Source of the DNA: Candidatus Competibacteraceae bacterium
GTDB taxonomy: Bacteria > Pseudomonadota > Gammaproteobacteria > Competibacterales > Competibacteraceae
DNA length: 16,657 bases
Direction: 5' to 3'
Assembly (NCBI GenBank): GCA_007120095.1
Contig: SKOM01000123.1
Location: 1-16,657 of the forward strand
The translations under genes were made by a program, and so were the position numbers. Numbering within the stretch: the first letter of the stretch is position 1; every line of letters starts with the position of its first letter. The notes under the pieces were generated by a model. It did not search any database. It was given only the letters and a program-made list of their open reading frames with translations, and was not told where the DNA came from. This document shows, piece after piece, positions 6,866 through 13,571 of this stretch.

Positions 6866-9089
6866 CAATGCGCCGCGCAGACGTTGTCTTTGGCAACACA
6901 TGCGCCGGTGCGCCCAAGCCCAGCAGTATCGGCCCGATAGTCACCCCGTCCATCATCGTATGCAGCAGGTTCAGGCTAATACTGGCGGCGTCTTTATTGG
7001 GCATGATTAACAGATTAGCCGCACCTTGTAAGCGCGAGTTCGGAAACACCCGCTCGCGCAGGGTCTCGGACAGGGCCACGTCGGCCTGCATTTCCCCTTC
7101 GACTTCCAGCCCCGGTGAACGCTGGCGCAGCAGGTTTAACACGCGCGCCATTTTCTGTGCCGAGGGGGAGTCCCAAGCGCCAAAGTTCGAGTGCGATAAT
7201 AAGGCCACTTTGGGGCTAATGCCAAATTCGCGCACCGCATCAGCCGCCATGAGGGTAATATCGGCAAGCTGTTCTGCGTCGGGATCGGGATTGACATGAG
7301 AGTCGGCCATAAACAATATCCCCTGGGTTGTAATCAGTAATGAGAGGGCCCCGGCTGCCTTGACATGGGGGCGAAAACCCATCACTTGAACCACATGCTG
7401 AAGGTGATCCTGGTAGCTGCCCACCGCGCCACAGATCAAGGCGTCGGCATACCCTAAGCGCACCAGAATGGCACCCAGTACCGTTGGCCGGGTATTGATC
7501 CGGATGCGCGCCTTGCTGGGATCGACCCCAAAACGCTGGCGCAACCGATGATATTCCTGCCAGCAGGCTTTGTAATGCGGATTATCAAAAGGATCGATGA
7601 GCTGGAAATCCCGGTCTGGGCGAATCGGCAAGCTCAAGCGCTCAATCGCCCCCATGACACGATCCGGCCGCCCAATCACAATGGGTTCGGCAATGCCATC
7701 GTCAATGACAATTTGTACCGCTGCCATCACCCGCTCTTCTTCACCTTCAGCATAGATCACGCGTTTACGATCCGCTTGCGCCCGCTCGATCAGCGGCTTC
7801 ATTGCCAGTCCAGAACGCACTACATATTGGCTGAGCTGTTCGCGATAGGCGCGTAAGTCCTCACTCGGCCGGGTAGCCACCCCGCTTTCCATGGCGGCCC
7901 GAGCCACGGCAATCGGCAGTTCGGTGATCAAGCGTGAATCGAAGGGCTTAGGGATTAAATACTCAGCACCGAACGACAGCGGTTGATCTTGATAGGCCAG
8001 CGCCACTTCTTCGGAGGGCGGTGACAAGGCTAAATCAGCCAAAGCTCGTACTGCGGCCAATTTCATGGCCTCGTTGACCTGGGTTGCACCAACATCCAGA
8101 GCGCCACGAAAAATAAAGGGAAAACACAACACATTATTGACTTGGTTGGGGAAATCCGAGCGGCCTGTGGCAATAATGGCATCAGAACGCACGGCGCGCG
8201 CCACATCGGGCATAATTTCCGGCACCGGATTGGCCAGTGCCAAAATCAAAGGCTGGCTGGCCATATTACGCACCATATCGGGCTTGAGCAGCCCCTCTGC
8301 GGAAACACCGAGGAAAATATCGGCGCCTACAATGGCTTCGGCCAGGCTACGGTGCGGTGTATCAATCGCATAATCGGCTTTACGACCATCGACACCCTGA
8401 TTACGGCCTTGGTAGATCACTCCACGGCTATCGCATAAGATGATATTGGCCTTGTTTACCCCTAAGCCCACCAGCACATCCAGACAGGCAATACCGGCCG
8501 CTCCCGCGCCTGATGCCACTAAGCGCACCTCTTCGATGCGTTTGTCCACCAGACGCAAACCATTGAGCACGGCGGCTGCCGCGATAATAGCCGTGCCGTG
8601 TTGGTCATCATGGAATACCGGGATGGTCATCCGTTCCCGCAATGCCTGTTCGATATAAAAGCATTCTGGGGCTTTAATATCTTCCAAGTTGATGCCGCCG
8701 AAAGTGGGTTCCATGGCCGCGATGATGTCAACCAGTTTATCGGGATCGGTTTCATTGAGTTCGATATCGAACACATCAATGCCGGCAAATTTCTTGAACA
8801 GCACCGCCTTACCCTCCATCACCGGTTTGGCGGCTAAGGGGCCGATATTGCCCAGCCCTAGTACCGCCGTGCCATTTGAGATGACCGCCACTAGATTAGC
8901 GCGACTGGTGAGAGAGTTGACTTCAGTTGGTTGGTCAACAATGGCGAGGCAGGCAGCAGCGACGCCAGGCGAGTAGGCCAACGCCAAATCGCGTTGATTG
9001 GCCAAGGCCTTGGTTGGCATGACTTGCAGTTTTCCAGGCACGGGTTCACGGTGGTAAGTCAACGCCTGCTGGTTGAAATCGCTGCTCAT
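6792..9089 (-). CDS. maeB: NADP-dependent malic enzyme, phosphotransacetylase-fused (MaeB type)
   Basis: A 765-residue enzyme that oxidatively decarboxylates malate to pyruvate and makes NADPH. The N-terminal malic domain carries LAYSPGVA (37-44, catalytic tyrosine), MEGKAVLFKKFAG (91-103, catalytic lysine), the LED metal site at 135-137 and HDDQHGTAII at 160-169. The nucleotide-binding domain contains GAGAAGIACL (194-203). The C-terminal third, from about residue 430 (RVIYAEGEEERVM), is the phosphotransacetylase-like domain that in E. coli MaeB mediates regulation by acetyl-CoA rather than catalysis. The length is close to E. coli MaeB. An AGAGGAAAA ribosome binding site on the minus strand supports the ATG. 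It converges on the Nudix gene with a 74-base overlap. Confidence 0.96.
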   Translation of the reverse strand: MSSDFNQQALTYHREPVPGKLQVMPTKALANQRDLALAYSPGVAAACLAIVDQPTEVNSLTSRANLVAVISNGTAVLGLGNIGPLAAKPVMEGKAVLFKKFAGIDVFDIELNETDPDKLVDIIAAMEPTFGGINLEDIKAPECFYIEQALRERMTIPVFHDDQHGTAIIAAAAVLNGLRLVDKRIEEVRLVASGAGAAGIACLDVLVGLGVNKANIILCDSRGVIYQGRNQGVDGRKADYAIDTPHRSLAEAIVGADIFLGVSAEGLLKPDMVRNMASQPLILALANPVPEIMPDVARAVRSDAIIATGRSDFPNQVNNVLCFPFIFRGALDVGATQVNEAMKLAAVRALADLALSPPSEEVALAYQDQPLSFGAEYLIPKPFDSRLITELPIAVARAAMESGVATRPSEDLRAYREQLSQYVVRSGLAMKPLIERAQADRKRVIYAEGEEERVMAAVQIVIDDGIAEPIVIGRPDRVMGAIERLSLPIRPDRDFQLIDPFDNPHYKACWQEYHRLRQRFGVDPSKARIRINTRPTVLGAILVRLGYADALICGAVGSYQDHLQHVVQVMGFRPHVKAAGALSLLITTQGILFMADSHVNPDPDAEQLADITLMAADAVREFGISPKVALLSHSNFGAWDSPSAQKMARVLNLLRQRSPGLEVEGEMQADVALSETLRERVFPNSRLQGAANLLIMPNKDAASISLNLLHTMMDGVTIGPILLGLGAPAHVLPKTTSARRIANMSAVAAVDAQLRPSPAAREHAR

Positions 9090-9107
9090 ATTTGGTTTTC
9101 CTCTTAT

Positions 9108-9125
9108 TGATCCGGTGGTGGATCA
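9108..9125. repeat. Palindrome in the maeB leader
   Basis: TGATCC at 9108-9113 and GGATCA at 9120-9125 are perfect inverted arms around a six-base loop. It sits just upstream of the maeB ribosome binding site on the minus strand, where an operator or small leader hairpin could act. The function is unproven. Confidence 0.4.
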
Positions 9126-9350
9126 TGAACCGTTGTCCACGGTGGTTAAATTTTTATGAAAGGTTAGCAACCGTAGCCGATTGCTAATCCGACGTCTAGC
9201 CTGAATCTCACATGTCGGTGTCGAACTGAAGAGGAATTAGCGGCTGGCGGGCAACGCCAAACCACTGGCATTATATAATTGACACCCTTAATAATTCACG
9301 TCACATTCATTTCCGAGATTCGGAGTTTTAAGCATAAGGTTCTAAAGCGG
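9126..9350. other. Non-coding stretch upstream of maeB
   Basis: No coding signal is visible in this 225-base stretch. It must contain the maeB promoter on the minus strand, but no hexamer pair stands out. A TATAAT at 9274-9279 overlaps a TTGACA at 9279-9284 on the plus strand, and neither has a good partner at the right spacing. Confidence 0.35.
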
Positions 9351-9494
9351 ATATCCCTGCAAGAAAGCCAGATCGAGCAAAAATTAATCAGTAAACTTGA
9401 AGAGCTCAAATATACCTATCGGCCCGACATCCGCGACAAGGCCACGCTAGAGCGGAACTTCCGCGATAAGTTCGAGGCGCTGAACTGCGTCCAT
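9351..9494 (+). pseudogene. Remnant of the N-terminus of a type I restriction HsdR subunit
   Basis: The translated stretch from ISLQESQIEQKLISKLEEL through KYTYRPDIRDKATLERNF to FRDKFEALNCVH is very like the N-terminal end of HsdR, the endonuclease/translocase subunit of type I restriction systems, as I know the family. In those proteins the stretch is followed by a segment of the LTDSEFARLLDE type; here the match stops abruptly after VH and the frame continues as unrelated residues to 9641. The first codon of the match is ATA where an ATG would be expected (MSLQESQ), consistent with decay. A complete HsdR is about a thousand residues, so this keeps only about 48. No HsdM, HsdS or rest of HsdR is nearby. 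The frame can be read from a TTG at 9279, but a functional protein is unlikely. Confidence 0.7.
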
Positions 9495-9621
9495 CAGTAT
9501 TCGCTTTTCCGGCGACGTATACATCTTGGCAGTTTTTTTGCTCCTTGGATTGCAATGTCGGATTTGGCTAAGAGAAAGCGATTGGTCGATGTCTTGATAT
9601 GGGTACCACTTGATCATTCCA

Positions 9622-9651
9622 TTGAACACACCTGTCTATGAGTGTTAAAAT
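9622..9651 (+). promoter_or_regulatory. Probable sigma-70 promoter for the small basic ORF
   Basis: TTGAAC at 9622-9627 and TAAAAT at 9646-9651 are separated by 18 bases, close to the sigma-70 consensus. They lie just upstream of the GGAGG-led small ORF at 9685. Assigned by pattern only. Confidence 0.5.
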
Positions 9652-9684
9652 GATGAGTTAACTAAAAAGCCATGGAGGTTAACG

Positions 9685-9927
9685 ATGGCCAAATTACGCA
9701 ACCCGGTGGCACGCTCCCCAGTGTTAAGCAAGGGCGGCTACCACGTCAAATCACGCTCCGGCGAGCGCCATAAGCAGAAACAGCACCTGCAGCGCGAAGC
9801 ACGGCAGTGGCAATCAGAGAAGGGGGCTAATCAGCCCCCTTCTCATTTCAGTGAACTCATTGACCCTTCAATCGTTTCTATAACCATTGGCGTTGATTCA
9901 CCGACCTCAACGCCAATGGTTATATAA
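9685..9927 (+). CDS. Small basic protein; frame runs through a terminator-like hairpin
   Basis: An ATG-started frame of 80 codons with a strong ribosome binding site (GGAGG, eight bases ahead) and a good promoter upstream. The first 44 residues are very basic and hydrophilic (MAKLRNPVARSPVLSKGGYH, then KSRSGERHKQKQHL and REARQW) and look like a real RNA- or ribosome-binding peptide. From codon 45 the frame enters a perfect 12-bp hairpin (9817-9844) with no stop before it, and the remaining residues (to VSITIGVDSPTSTPMVI) have a different, non-basic character. Most transcripts may therefore end or be cut within the frame, giving a peptide of about 44-54 residues from a non-stop message, as known for ArfA, ArfT and BrfA ribosome-rescue genes. 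The KGGY stretch followed by basic residues only faintly recalls the KGKGSY motif of ArfA. A simpler alternative is an ordinary small gene of unknown function that has lost its stop. Confidence 0.6.
   Translation: MAKLRNPVARSPVLSKGGYHVKSRSGERHKQKQHLQREARQWQSEKGANQPPSHFSELIDPSIVSITIGVDSPTSTPMVI
9817..9844 (+). terminator. Perfect 12-bp hairpin, terminator-like, inside the small ORF
   Basis: GAGAAGGGGGCT (9817-9828) and AGCCCCCTTCTC (9833-9844) are exact inverted arms around the loop AATC. The inner stem is very GC-rich, with a five-G run, and the 3' side is followed by ATTT, so it could stop transcription or be an RNase III target. A long uridine tract is missing, which weakens the intrinsic-terminator reading. 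It lies within codons 45-54 of the small basic ORF. Confidence 0.7.
9879..9924. repeat. 18-bp perfect inverted repeat before the NAGPA-domain gene
   Basis: TATAACCATTGGCGTTGA (9879-9896) and TCAACGCCAATGGTTATA (9907-9924) pair exactly around a 10-base loop. With one mismatch the pairing extends by three more bases (TTT and AAA) on the outside. It ends seven bases before the start codon at 9932, so the right arm occupies the place where a ribosome binding site should be. It could be a terminator for the upstream gene, a translational block, or an operator. Confidence 0.75.
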
Positions 9928-9931
9928 ATCA

Positions 9932-10798
9932 ATGAAATTTAAAATTAAAGTAATTGCCGTATTACTATTTTACTTGACTGCTGGGGAGCTGCTTGCACAA
10001 CCCAGTGTACTGAGCAGTCAGCTTGAACGGGTTTCAGACCACTGGCGCAGTGAGCCAATTACCGAGGATTTGTATTGGCATACTTATCGGGGTGATGATT
10101 ATTTTGAATCCAACCAAAGCATTAATGTACTTGAACTGATGGTAGACCATGCTGCCGTCAGCCTACGGTTGGCGTGGTCGGACTCTGCGCTGATCAAAAC
10201 CAGCCGGTTTGCTGAGGAATATGGGGCTGTTGCAGCGGTTAACGGATCATTTTTCAATACCTTGCGAGGCGGTTCAGTGGTTTTTTTGAAGGTCAACGGG
10301 GAAATACTGACCCGAGGCGCTGCACCCAGAAGACGTTATGCTGAAAATGGTGGCCTGGCTATTGATGACATCGGCCAGCCACAGATTCTTGCCAGACCTC
10401 GACAGGGTTGGGCACAAAGTGCAGTATCTACTATTCTGGGAGCCGGGCCGCTGCTGCTGTTAGATAGTCAGGCACAGCACCTCAATAACGATTCCTTTAA
10501 CCGGAATCGCCACCCACGCACAGCTGTGGGCATTACCGCTGATCATCGGCTGCTGCTGGTTACGGTTGACGGTAGAGCCAGAGAAGCCAGGGGCATGAGT
10601 ACGCCCGAACTCCGCAGCTTGATGAGAACCCTCGGTGCAGTATCAGCGTTGAACTTGGATGGTGGTGGATCCACTACGATGTGGATCAGCAACCGAGGAG
10701 AGAATGGTATTGTCAACTATCCTAGCGATAGCCTGCCGTTCAACAGGCATGGAGAAAGGGAAGTGGCTAATGCCTTGCTCTTGGTTCCGGAAAACTAA
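9932..10798 (+). CDS. Secreted phosphodiester glycosidase-domain (NAGPA-like) protein
   Basis: A 288-residue protein with an N-terminal signal peptide (MKFKIKVIAVLLFYLTAGEL, predicted cleavage near LLA-Q at 20-23), so probably periplasmic or exported. The rest is one phosphodiester glycosidase domain, the family of the eukaryotic uncovering enzyme and of bacterial exopolysaccharide and cell-wall-associated proteins. Typical motifs are AVNGSFFN (102-109), GAGPLLL (170-176), HPRTAVG (194-200), TVDGR (211-215) and ALNLDGGGSTTMWI (239-252). I chose this ATG because the signal peptide starts there; an in-frame ATG at 9887 would lie in the hairpin and add 15 residues ahead of the signal. No Shine-Dalgarno is visible. 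The true substrate is unknown. Confidence 0.88.
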   Translation: MKFKIKVIAVLLFYLTAGELLAQPSVLSSQLERVSDHWRSEPITEDLYWHTYRGDDYFESNQSINVLELMVDHAAVSLRLAWSDSALIKTSRFAEEYGAVAAVNGSFFNTLRGGSVVFLKVNGEILTRGAAPRRRYAENGGLAIDDIGQPQILARPRQGWAQSAVSTILGAGPLLLLDSQAQHLNNDSFNRNRHPRTAVGITADHRLLLVTVDGRAREARGMSTPELRSLMRTLGAVSALNLDGGGSTTMWISNRGENGIVNYPSDSLPFNRHGEREVANALLLVPEN

Positions 10799-10845
10799 AT
10801 AGTAATTTTTATGCTATATGTTCTGAACTAAAGGAGAAAATTTTA

Positions 10846-10995
10846 ATGAGTAGTGCTGAATGGTTGATTGCTGGCAAGGCGCTGTTGTTTTTTGCCATAC
10901 CACTAGCGATTGGAATATGGGAATGGTATCAGTTGCGGCGTGTTACAACGATGGCGGATACGGTGTCCCCGGAACATGCCCGCTCTCAGCGTTAA
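10846..10995 (+). CDS. Small single-span membrane protein, 49 aa
   Basis: A 49-codon frame starting MSSAEWLIAGKALLFFAIPL, with a strong AAGGAGA ribosome binding site nine bases ahead of ATG. Residues about 5-26 form one hydrophobic span (IAGKALLFFAIPLAIGIW), followed by EWYQLRR and a short polar tail, the layout of an N-out, C-in or single-pass membrane peptide. It overlaps the start of the sirtuin gene by 20 bases in another frame, which suggests translational coupling. I do not recognise a function; it could be a small helper protein, a membrane-active peptide, or a conserved hypothetical protein. Confidence 0.75.
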   Translation: MSSAEWLIAGKALLFFAIPLAIGIWEWYQLRRVTTMADTVSPEHARSQR

Positions 10996-11821
10996 TGACT
11001 GTCCGGTCACTGCGGCCAGTACTTTGCGCCGCTTTATGGCGCAGCATGAGCGGGTGCTCGTCATCACGGGTGCCGGTTTGAGCACGGCTTCGGGGATTCC
11101 CGACTATCGAGACGCTCAAGGCCAGTGGAAACAATCTCATCCTCTTCAGTGGCAACAGTTTATCAGAGACCCTCACGCTCGTCGTCGCTACTGGGCACGC
11201 AGTCTCATCGGTTGGCCACGCTTTGCCCGTGCTCAACCCAATGACGCGCACCATGCGTTGGCTGCATTGGAAGCTCAGGGGCATATCCAGTATTTAATCA
11301 CCCAAAATGTCGATCGCCTGCATCAGCGAGCGGGGCAGAAGCGCGTGATTGATTTACATGGACGCCTGGATTGCGTTGACTGCCTGAACTGCCAGCGGCG
11401 CTTCTCGCGCGTCACCCTGCAACGGTGGCTGGCTGAATCCAACCCTGACTTTCTCCACTACAGCGCCAATAGCGCACCCGATGGTGATGCCCGGCTCGAT
11501 GGCGTGTCCTTGCAGGGCTTTCGCGTGCCGGATTGTCCGCACTGTGGGGGGCTGCTTAAACCCAGTGTGGTTTTTTTCGTTGAAAATGTCCCACGCGAGC
11601 GCGTCGCTCAGGCTTATGCCCAGCTCGAACACGCCGCCGCATTGCTGGTTATTGGTTCTTCACTGATGGTTTACTCCGGTTATCGCTTCTGCCGAAAAGC
11701 CCGCGATCAAGGCAAACCCATCGCGGCGCTCAACCTGGGGCGCACCCGTGCTGATCCCCAGCTTGCGCTGAAAATCAGCCTGCCCTGTGCTGAGGTATTA
11801 GCCGCCTGCGTAGGACATTGA
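10976..11821 (+). CDS. NAD-dependent deacylase, Sir2 family (SIRT4-like class II)
   Basis: A 281-residue sirtuin that uses NAD to remove acyl groups from lysine or, in some classes, transfers ADP-ribose. The NAD-binding GAGLSTASGIPDYR is at residues 32-45, TQNVDRLHQRAG at 109-120, the catalytic histidine is His129 in DLHGR, and two zinc pairs are Cys136/Cys139 and Cys187/Cys190. The segment SANSAPDGDARLDG and GGLLKPSVVFF are typical of the class II, SIRT4-like branch. In FFVENVP a valine stands where a glycine is usual. I chose ATG 10976 rather than an upstream start because the family begins close to the GAG motif and GGAA precedes it; an upstream start at 10910 would add 22 residues with no family match. 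The stop overlaps a possible TTG start of the next gene. Confidence 0.93.
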   Translation: MPALSVNDCPVTAASTLRRFMAQHERVLVITGAGLSTASGIPDYRDAQGQWKQSHPLQWQQFIRDPHARRRYWARSLIGWPRFARAQPNDAHHALAALEAQGHIQYLITQNVDRLHQRAGQKRVIDLHGRLDCVDCLNCQRRFSRVTLQRWLAESNPDFLHYSANSAPDGDARLDGVSLQGFRVPDCPHCGGLLKPSVVFFVENVPRERVAQAYAQLEHAAALLVIGSSLMVYSGYRFCRKARDQGKPIAALNLGRTRADPQLALKISLPCAEVLAACVGH

Positions 11822-11826
11822 ACCCC

Positions 11827-12948
11827 ATGAACTCACGTCATACTGTAACCATTGACTTACCCATAGTGGCCGCCTGTAATCGCCGTAGCCTGCTGATCCA
11901 CCGCTACGGCAGCGGTCGTCCCAAAGCGTATTTACAGGCGGCGCTGCATGCCGATGAAGCGCCCGGTATGCTGGCCTTGCAGCATCTGCTGGTGCTGTTG
12001 GATGCCGCACCCGACCGAGTACAGGGCGAGATCGTCATCGTGCCGTTTGCCAATCCCATCGGTCTCAGCCAGTTTCTCAACGGTTACACCTTAGGCCGCT
12101 ATGACTTCGATGTCACCGGCAATTTTAATCGGGCCGTACCGGCACTCGGCGAACGGCTGGCACCGCTATTAGCTGAGTCACTGGGGGATGACCCTCAAGC
12201 GAATGCCGATATCATTCGTGCGGCATTGCGTCGCCAGGTCGCGGCACTGCCCACCCTGCGCGAAGGCGAGGCGCTGAAAGCCCTGTTGCTCAGCCATTCA
12301 ATCGATGCCGATTATGTCATCGACATTCATTGTGACCATGAAGCCCTGCTGCATCTGTACGCCCCGCGTGACCAGAGGGCACTGGCGCAACAACTGGCCG
12401 CCGATATGCACTGCATGGCCTTATTACTGGAAGACGATCCTGGCGGCGAGGCTTATGATCAGGCCAATAGCAGTCCATGGCGGGTCTTGCGCCAGCATTA
12501 CGGTGAGCGGATCCCCTTGGGTTGTTTTGCCTGTACCCTCGAATTGCGCGGACAAGGTGATGTCAACGACACATTGGCCGCCCAAGATGCCACCGGTTTA
12601 TACCGTTTTCTCCAGCGCCAGGGCGTGATTGCCGGCACCCCTGAGGCTTTGCCGCCACCGCAGGGGGTGTGTGTGCCTCTGGAGGGCGTGGACGTGCTGC
12701 GCTCGCCGGGAGCAGGATTACTGGTGTACCACCAGGCGCTGGGCGCTCAGGTCAGCGAGGGCGAAATCATTGCGGAATTAATCGATTTACACCGTATTAA
12801 CCACCGCACCCCGATCCGCAGCCGCACCGAGGGTTTGCTGTTTACCCAGGCGCGTGACCCACTCGTGCGTCCAGGGCAATCCCTTGCTAAAATCGCTGGA
12901 GTTCACCCCTTAGACTATCGCCAGCCGGGAAAACTCTTACAGGACTGA
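11827..12948 (+). CDS. Succinylglutamate desuccinylase/aspartoacylase family protein
   Basis: A 373-residue zinc-dependent amidohydrolase of the AstE/AspA family, which cleaves N-acyl amino acids. The zinc motif HADE at residues 41-44 and the third ligand His168 in DIHCDHE are present, with the substrate-binding NFNR at 99-102 and a likely catalytic glutamate in TLELRGQGD (about 235-245). The C-terminal part, with PGAGLLVYHQALGAQVSEGE, matches the beta domain of the family. It starts either at TTG 11818, overlapping the sirtuin stop, or at ATG 11827. AGGA at 11812-11815 is eleven bases from the ATG but only two from the TTG, so I prefer the ATG. Whether it acts in arginine catabolism or on peptides is unknown; no other ast genes are near. 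Confidence 0.92.
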   Translation: MNSRHTVTIDLPIVAACNRRSLLIHRYGSGRPKAYLQAALHADEAPGMLALQHLLVLLDAAPDRVQGEIVIVPFANPIGLSQFLNGYTLGRYDFDVTGNFNRAVPALGERLAPLLAESLGDDPQANADIIRAALRRQVAALPTLREGEALKALLLSHSIDADYVIDIHCDHEALLHLYAPRDQRALAQQLAADMHCMALLLEDDPGGEAYDQANSSPWRVLRQHYGERIPLGCFACTLELRGQGDVNDTLAAQDATGLYRFLQRQGVIAGTPEALPPPQGVCVPLEGVDVLRSPGAGLLVYHQALGAQVSEGEIIAELIDLHRINHRTPIRSRTEGLLFTQARDPLVRPGQSLAKIAGVHPLDYRQPGKLLQD

Positions 12949-12951
12949 CTT

Positions 12952-13560
12952 TTGACCCAAACCCCCACTATACATGCACGGTGCTGGTTATTGCTGTTAC
13001 TGCCCTGGCTGCTCGTCGCGTGTGCCACTTCACCCCCATCGCGCACCGATGACGCCTGCGTGATTCTGGATGAAAAAAGCGGCTGGGTGGGTAATTGGCA
13101 ACGTGATTTACGCCGCGCCGAACGCGAATTTGGCATCCCACAAGCGGTGATTCTGGCGACCATTTGGCAGGAATCACGCTTTGAGGCCAAAGCCCGCCCC
13201 CCTCGCCGCCGTCTGTTAGGGTTTATCCCTTGGAAACGTCAAAGCAGCGCCTATGGCTATGCTCAAGCCTTGGATGGCACCTGGGATTGGTATTTGGACT
13301 CCACCGGTGGCGGCAGGTTGACACGCCGCTCCAGCTTTAAACATGCCGCGCATTTTGTCGCCTGGTACCATGCTCAATCCCAGCGCATCAACGGGATTGC
13401 CCGAGATGATGCCTATAATCTTTATTTGGCTTATCATGAGGGTCATGGTGGTTACCGTCGCCGCAGTTATCAAAGCAAACCGTGGCTGATGACAGTCGCC
13501 CGTCGGGTGCACAATCAAGCCAACCGCTATCAACAACAACTTGCCCATTGTCGGCGTTAA
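12952..13560 (+). CDS. Lipoprotein lytic transglycosylase, SLT domain
   Basis: A 202-residue lipoprotein with a signal peptide ending in a lipobox LLVAC (lipidated Cys24), so anchored in a membrane facing the periplasm. The lytic transglycosylase domain cleaves peptidoglycan glycan strands to form 1,6-anhydro ends. The catalytic glutamate is Glu74 in WQESRF, followed by AYGYAQALDGTW (100-111) and YLAYHEGHGGY (158-168), all characteristic of SLT-family enzymes. The start is TTG, three bases after the previous stop, supported by AGGA seven bases upstream. Placement between two metabolic-looking genes in the same unit is unusual; the role could be envelope turnover or export apparatus assembly, which the sequence does not decide. 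Confidence 0.92.
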   Translation: MTQTPTIHARCWLLLLLPWLLVACATSPPSRTDDACVILDEKSGWVGNWQRDLRRAEREFGIPQAVILATIWQESRFEAKARPPRRRLLGFIPWKRQSSAYGYAQALDGTWDWYLDSTGGGRLTRRSSFKHAAHFVAWYHAQSQRINGIARDDAYNLYLAYHEGHGGYRRRSYQSKPWLMTVARRVHNQANRYQQQLAHCRR

Positions 13561-13571
13561 GGACTACTTTA

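Noticed and set aside
9279..9641. A functional 120-residue protein
   Set aside because: Only residues 25-72 look like a known family and the rest is unrelated. The start is a TTG without ribosome binding site, so it is treated as an HsdR remnant.
11818..11820. TTG start of the AstE-like gene overlapping the sirtuin stop
   Set aside because: AGGA is only two bases from this TTG but eleven from ATG 11827. The ATG is preferred, though the TTG is not excluded.
13482..13571. N-terminal extension of the PP2C gene into the transglycosylase gene
   Set aside because: The additional 30 residues have no family match, and AAGGAC stands at the right distance from the ATG at 13572.
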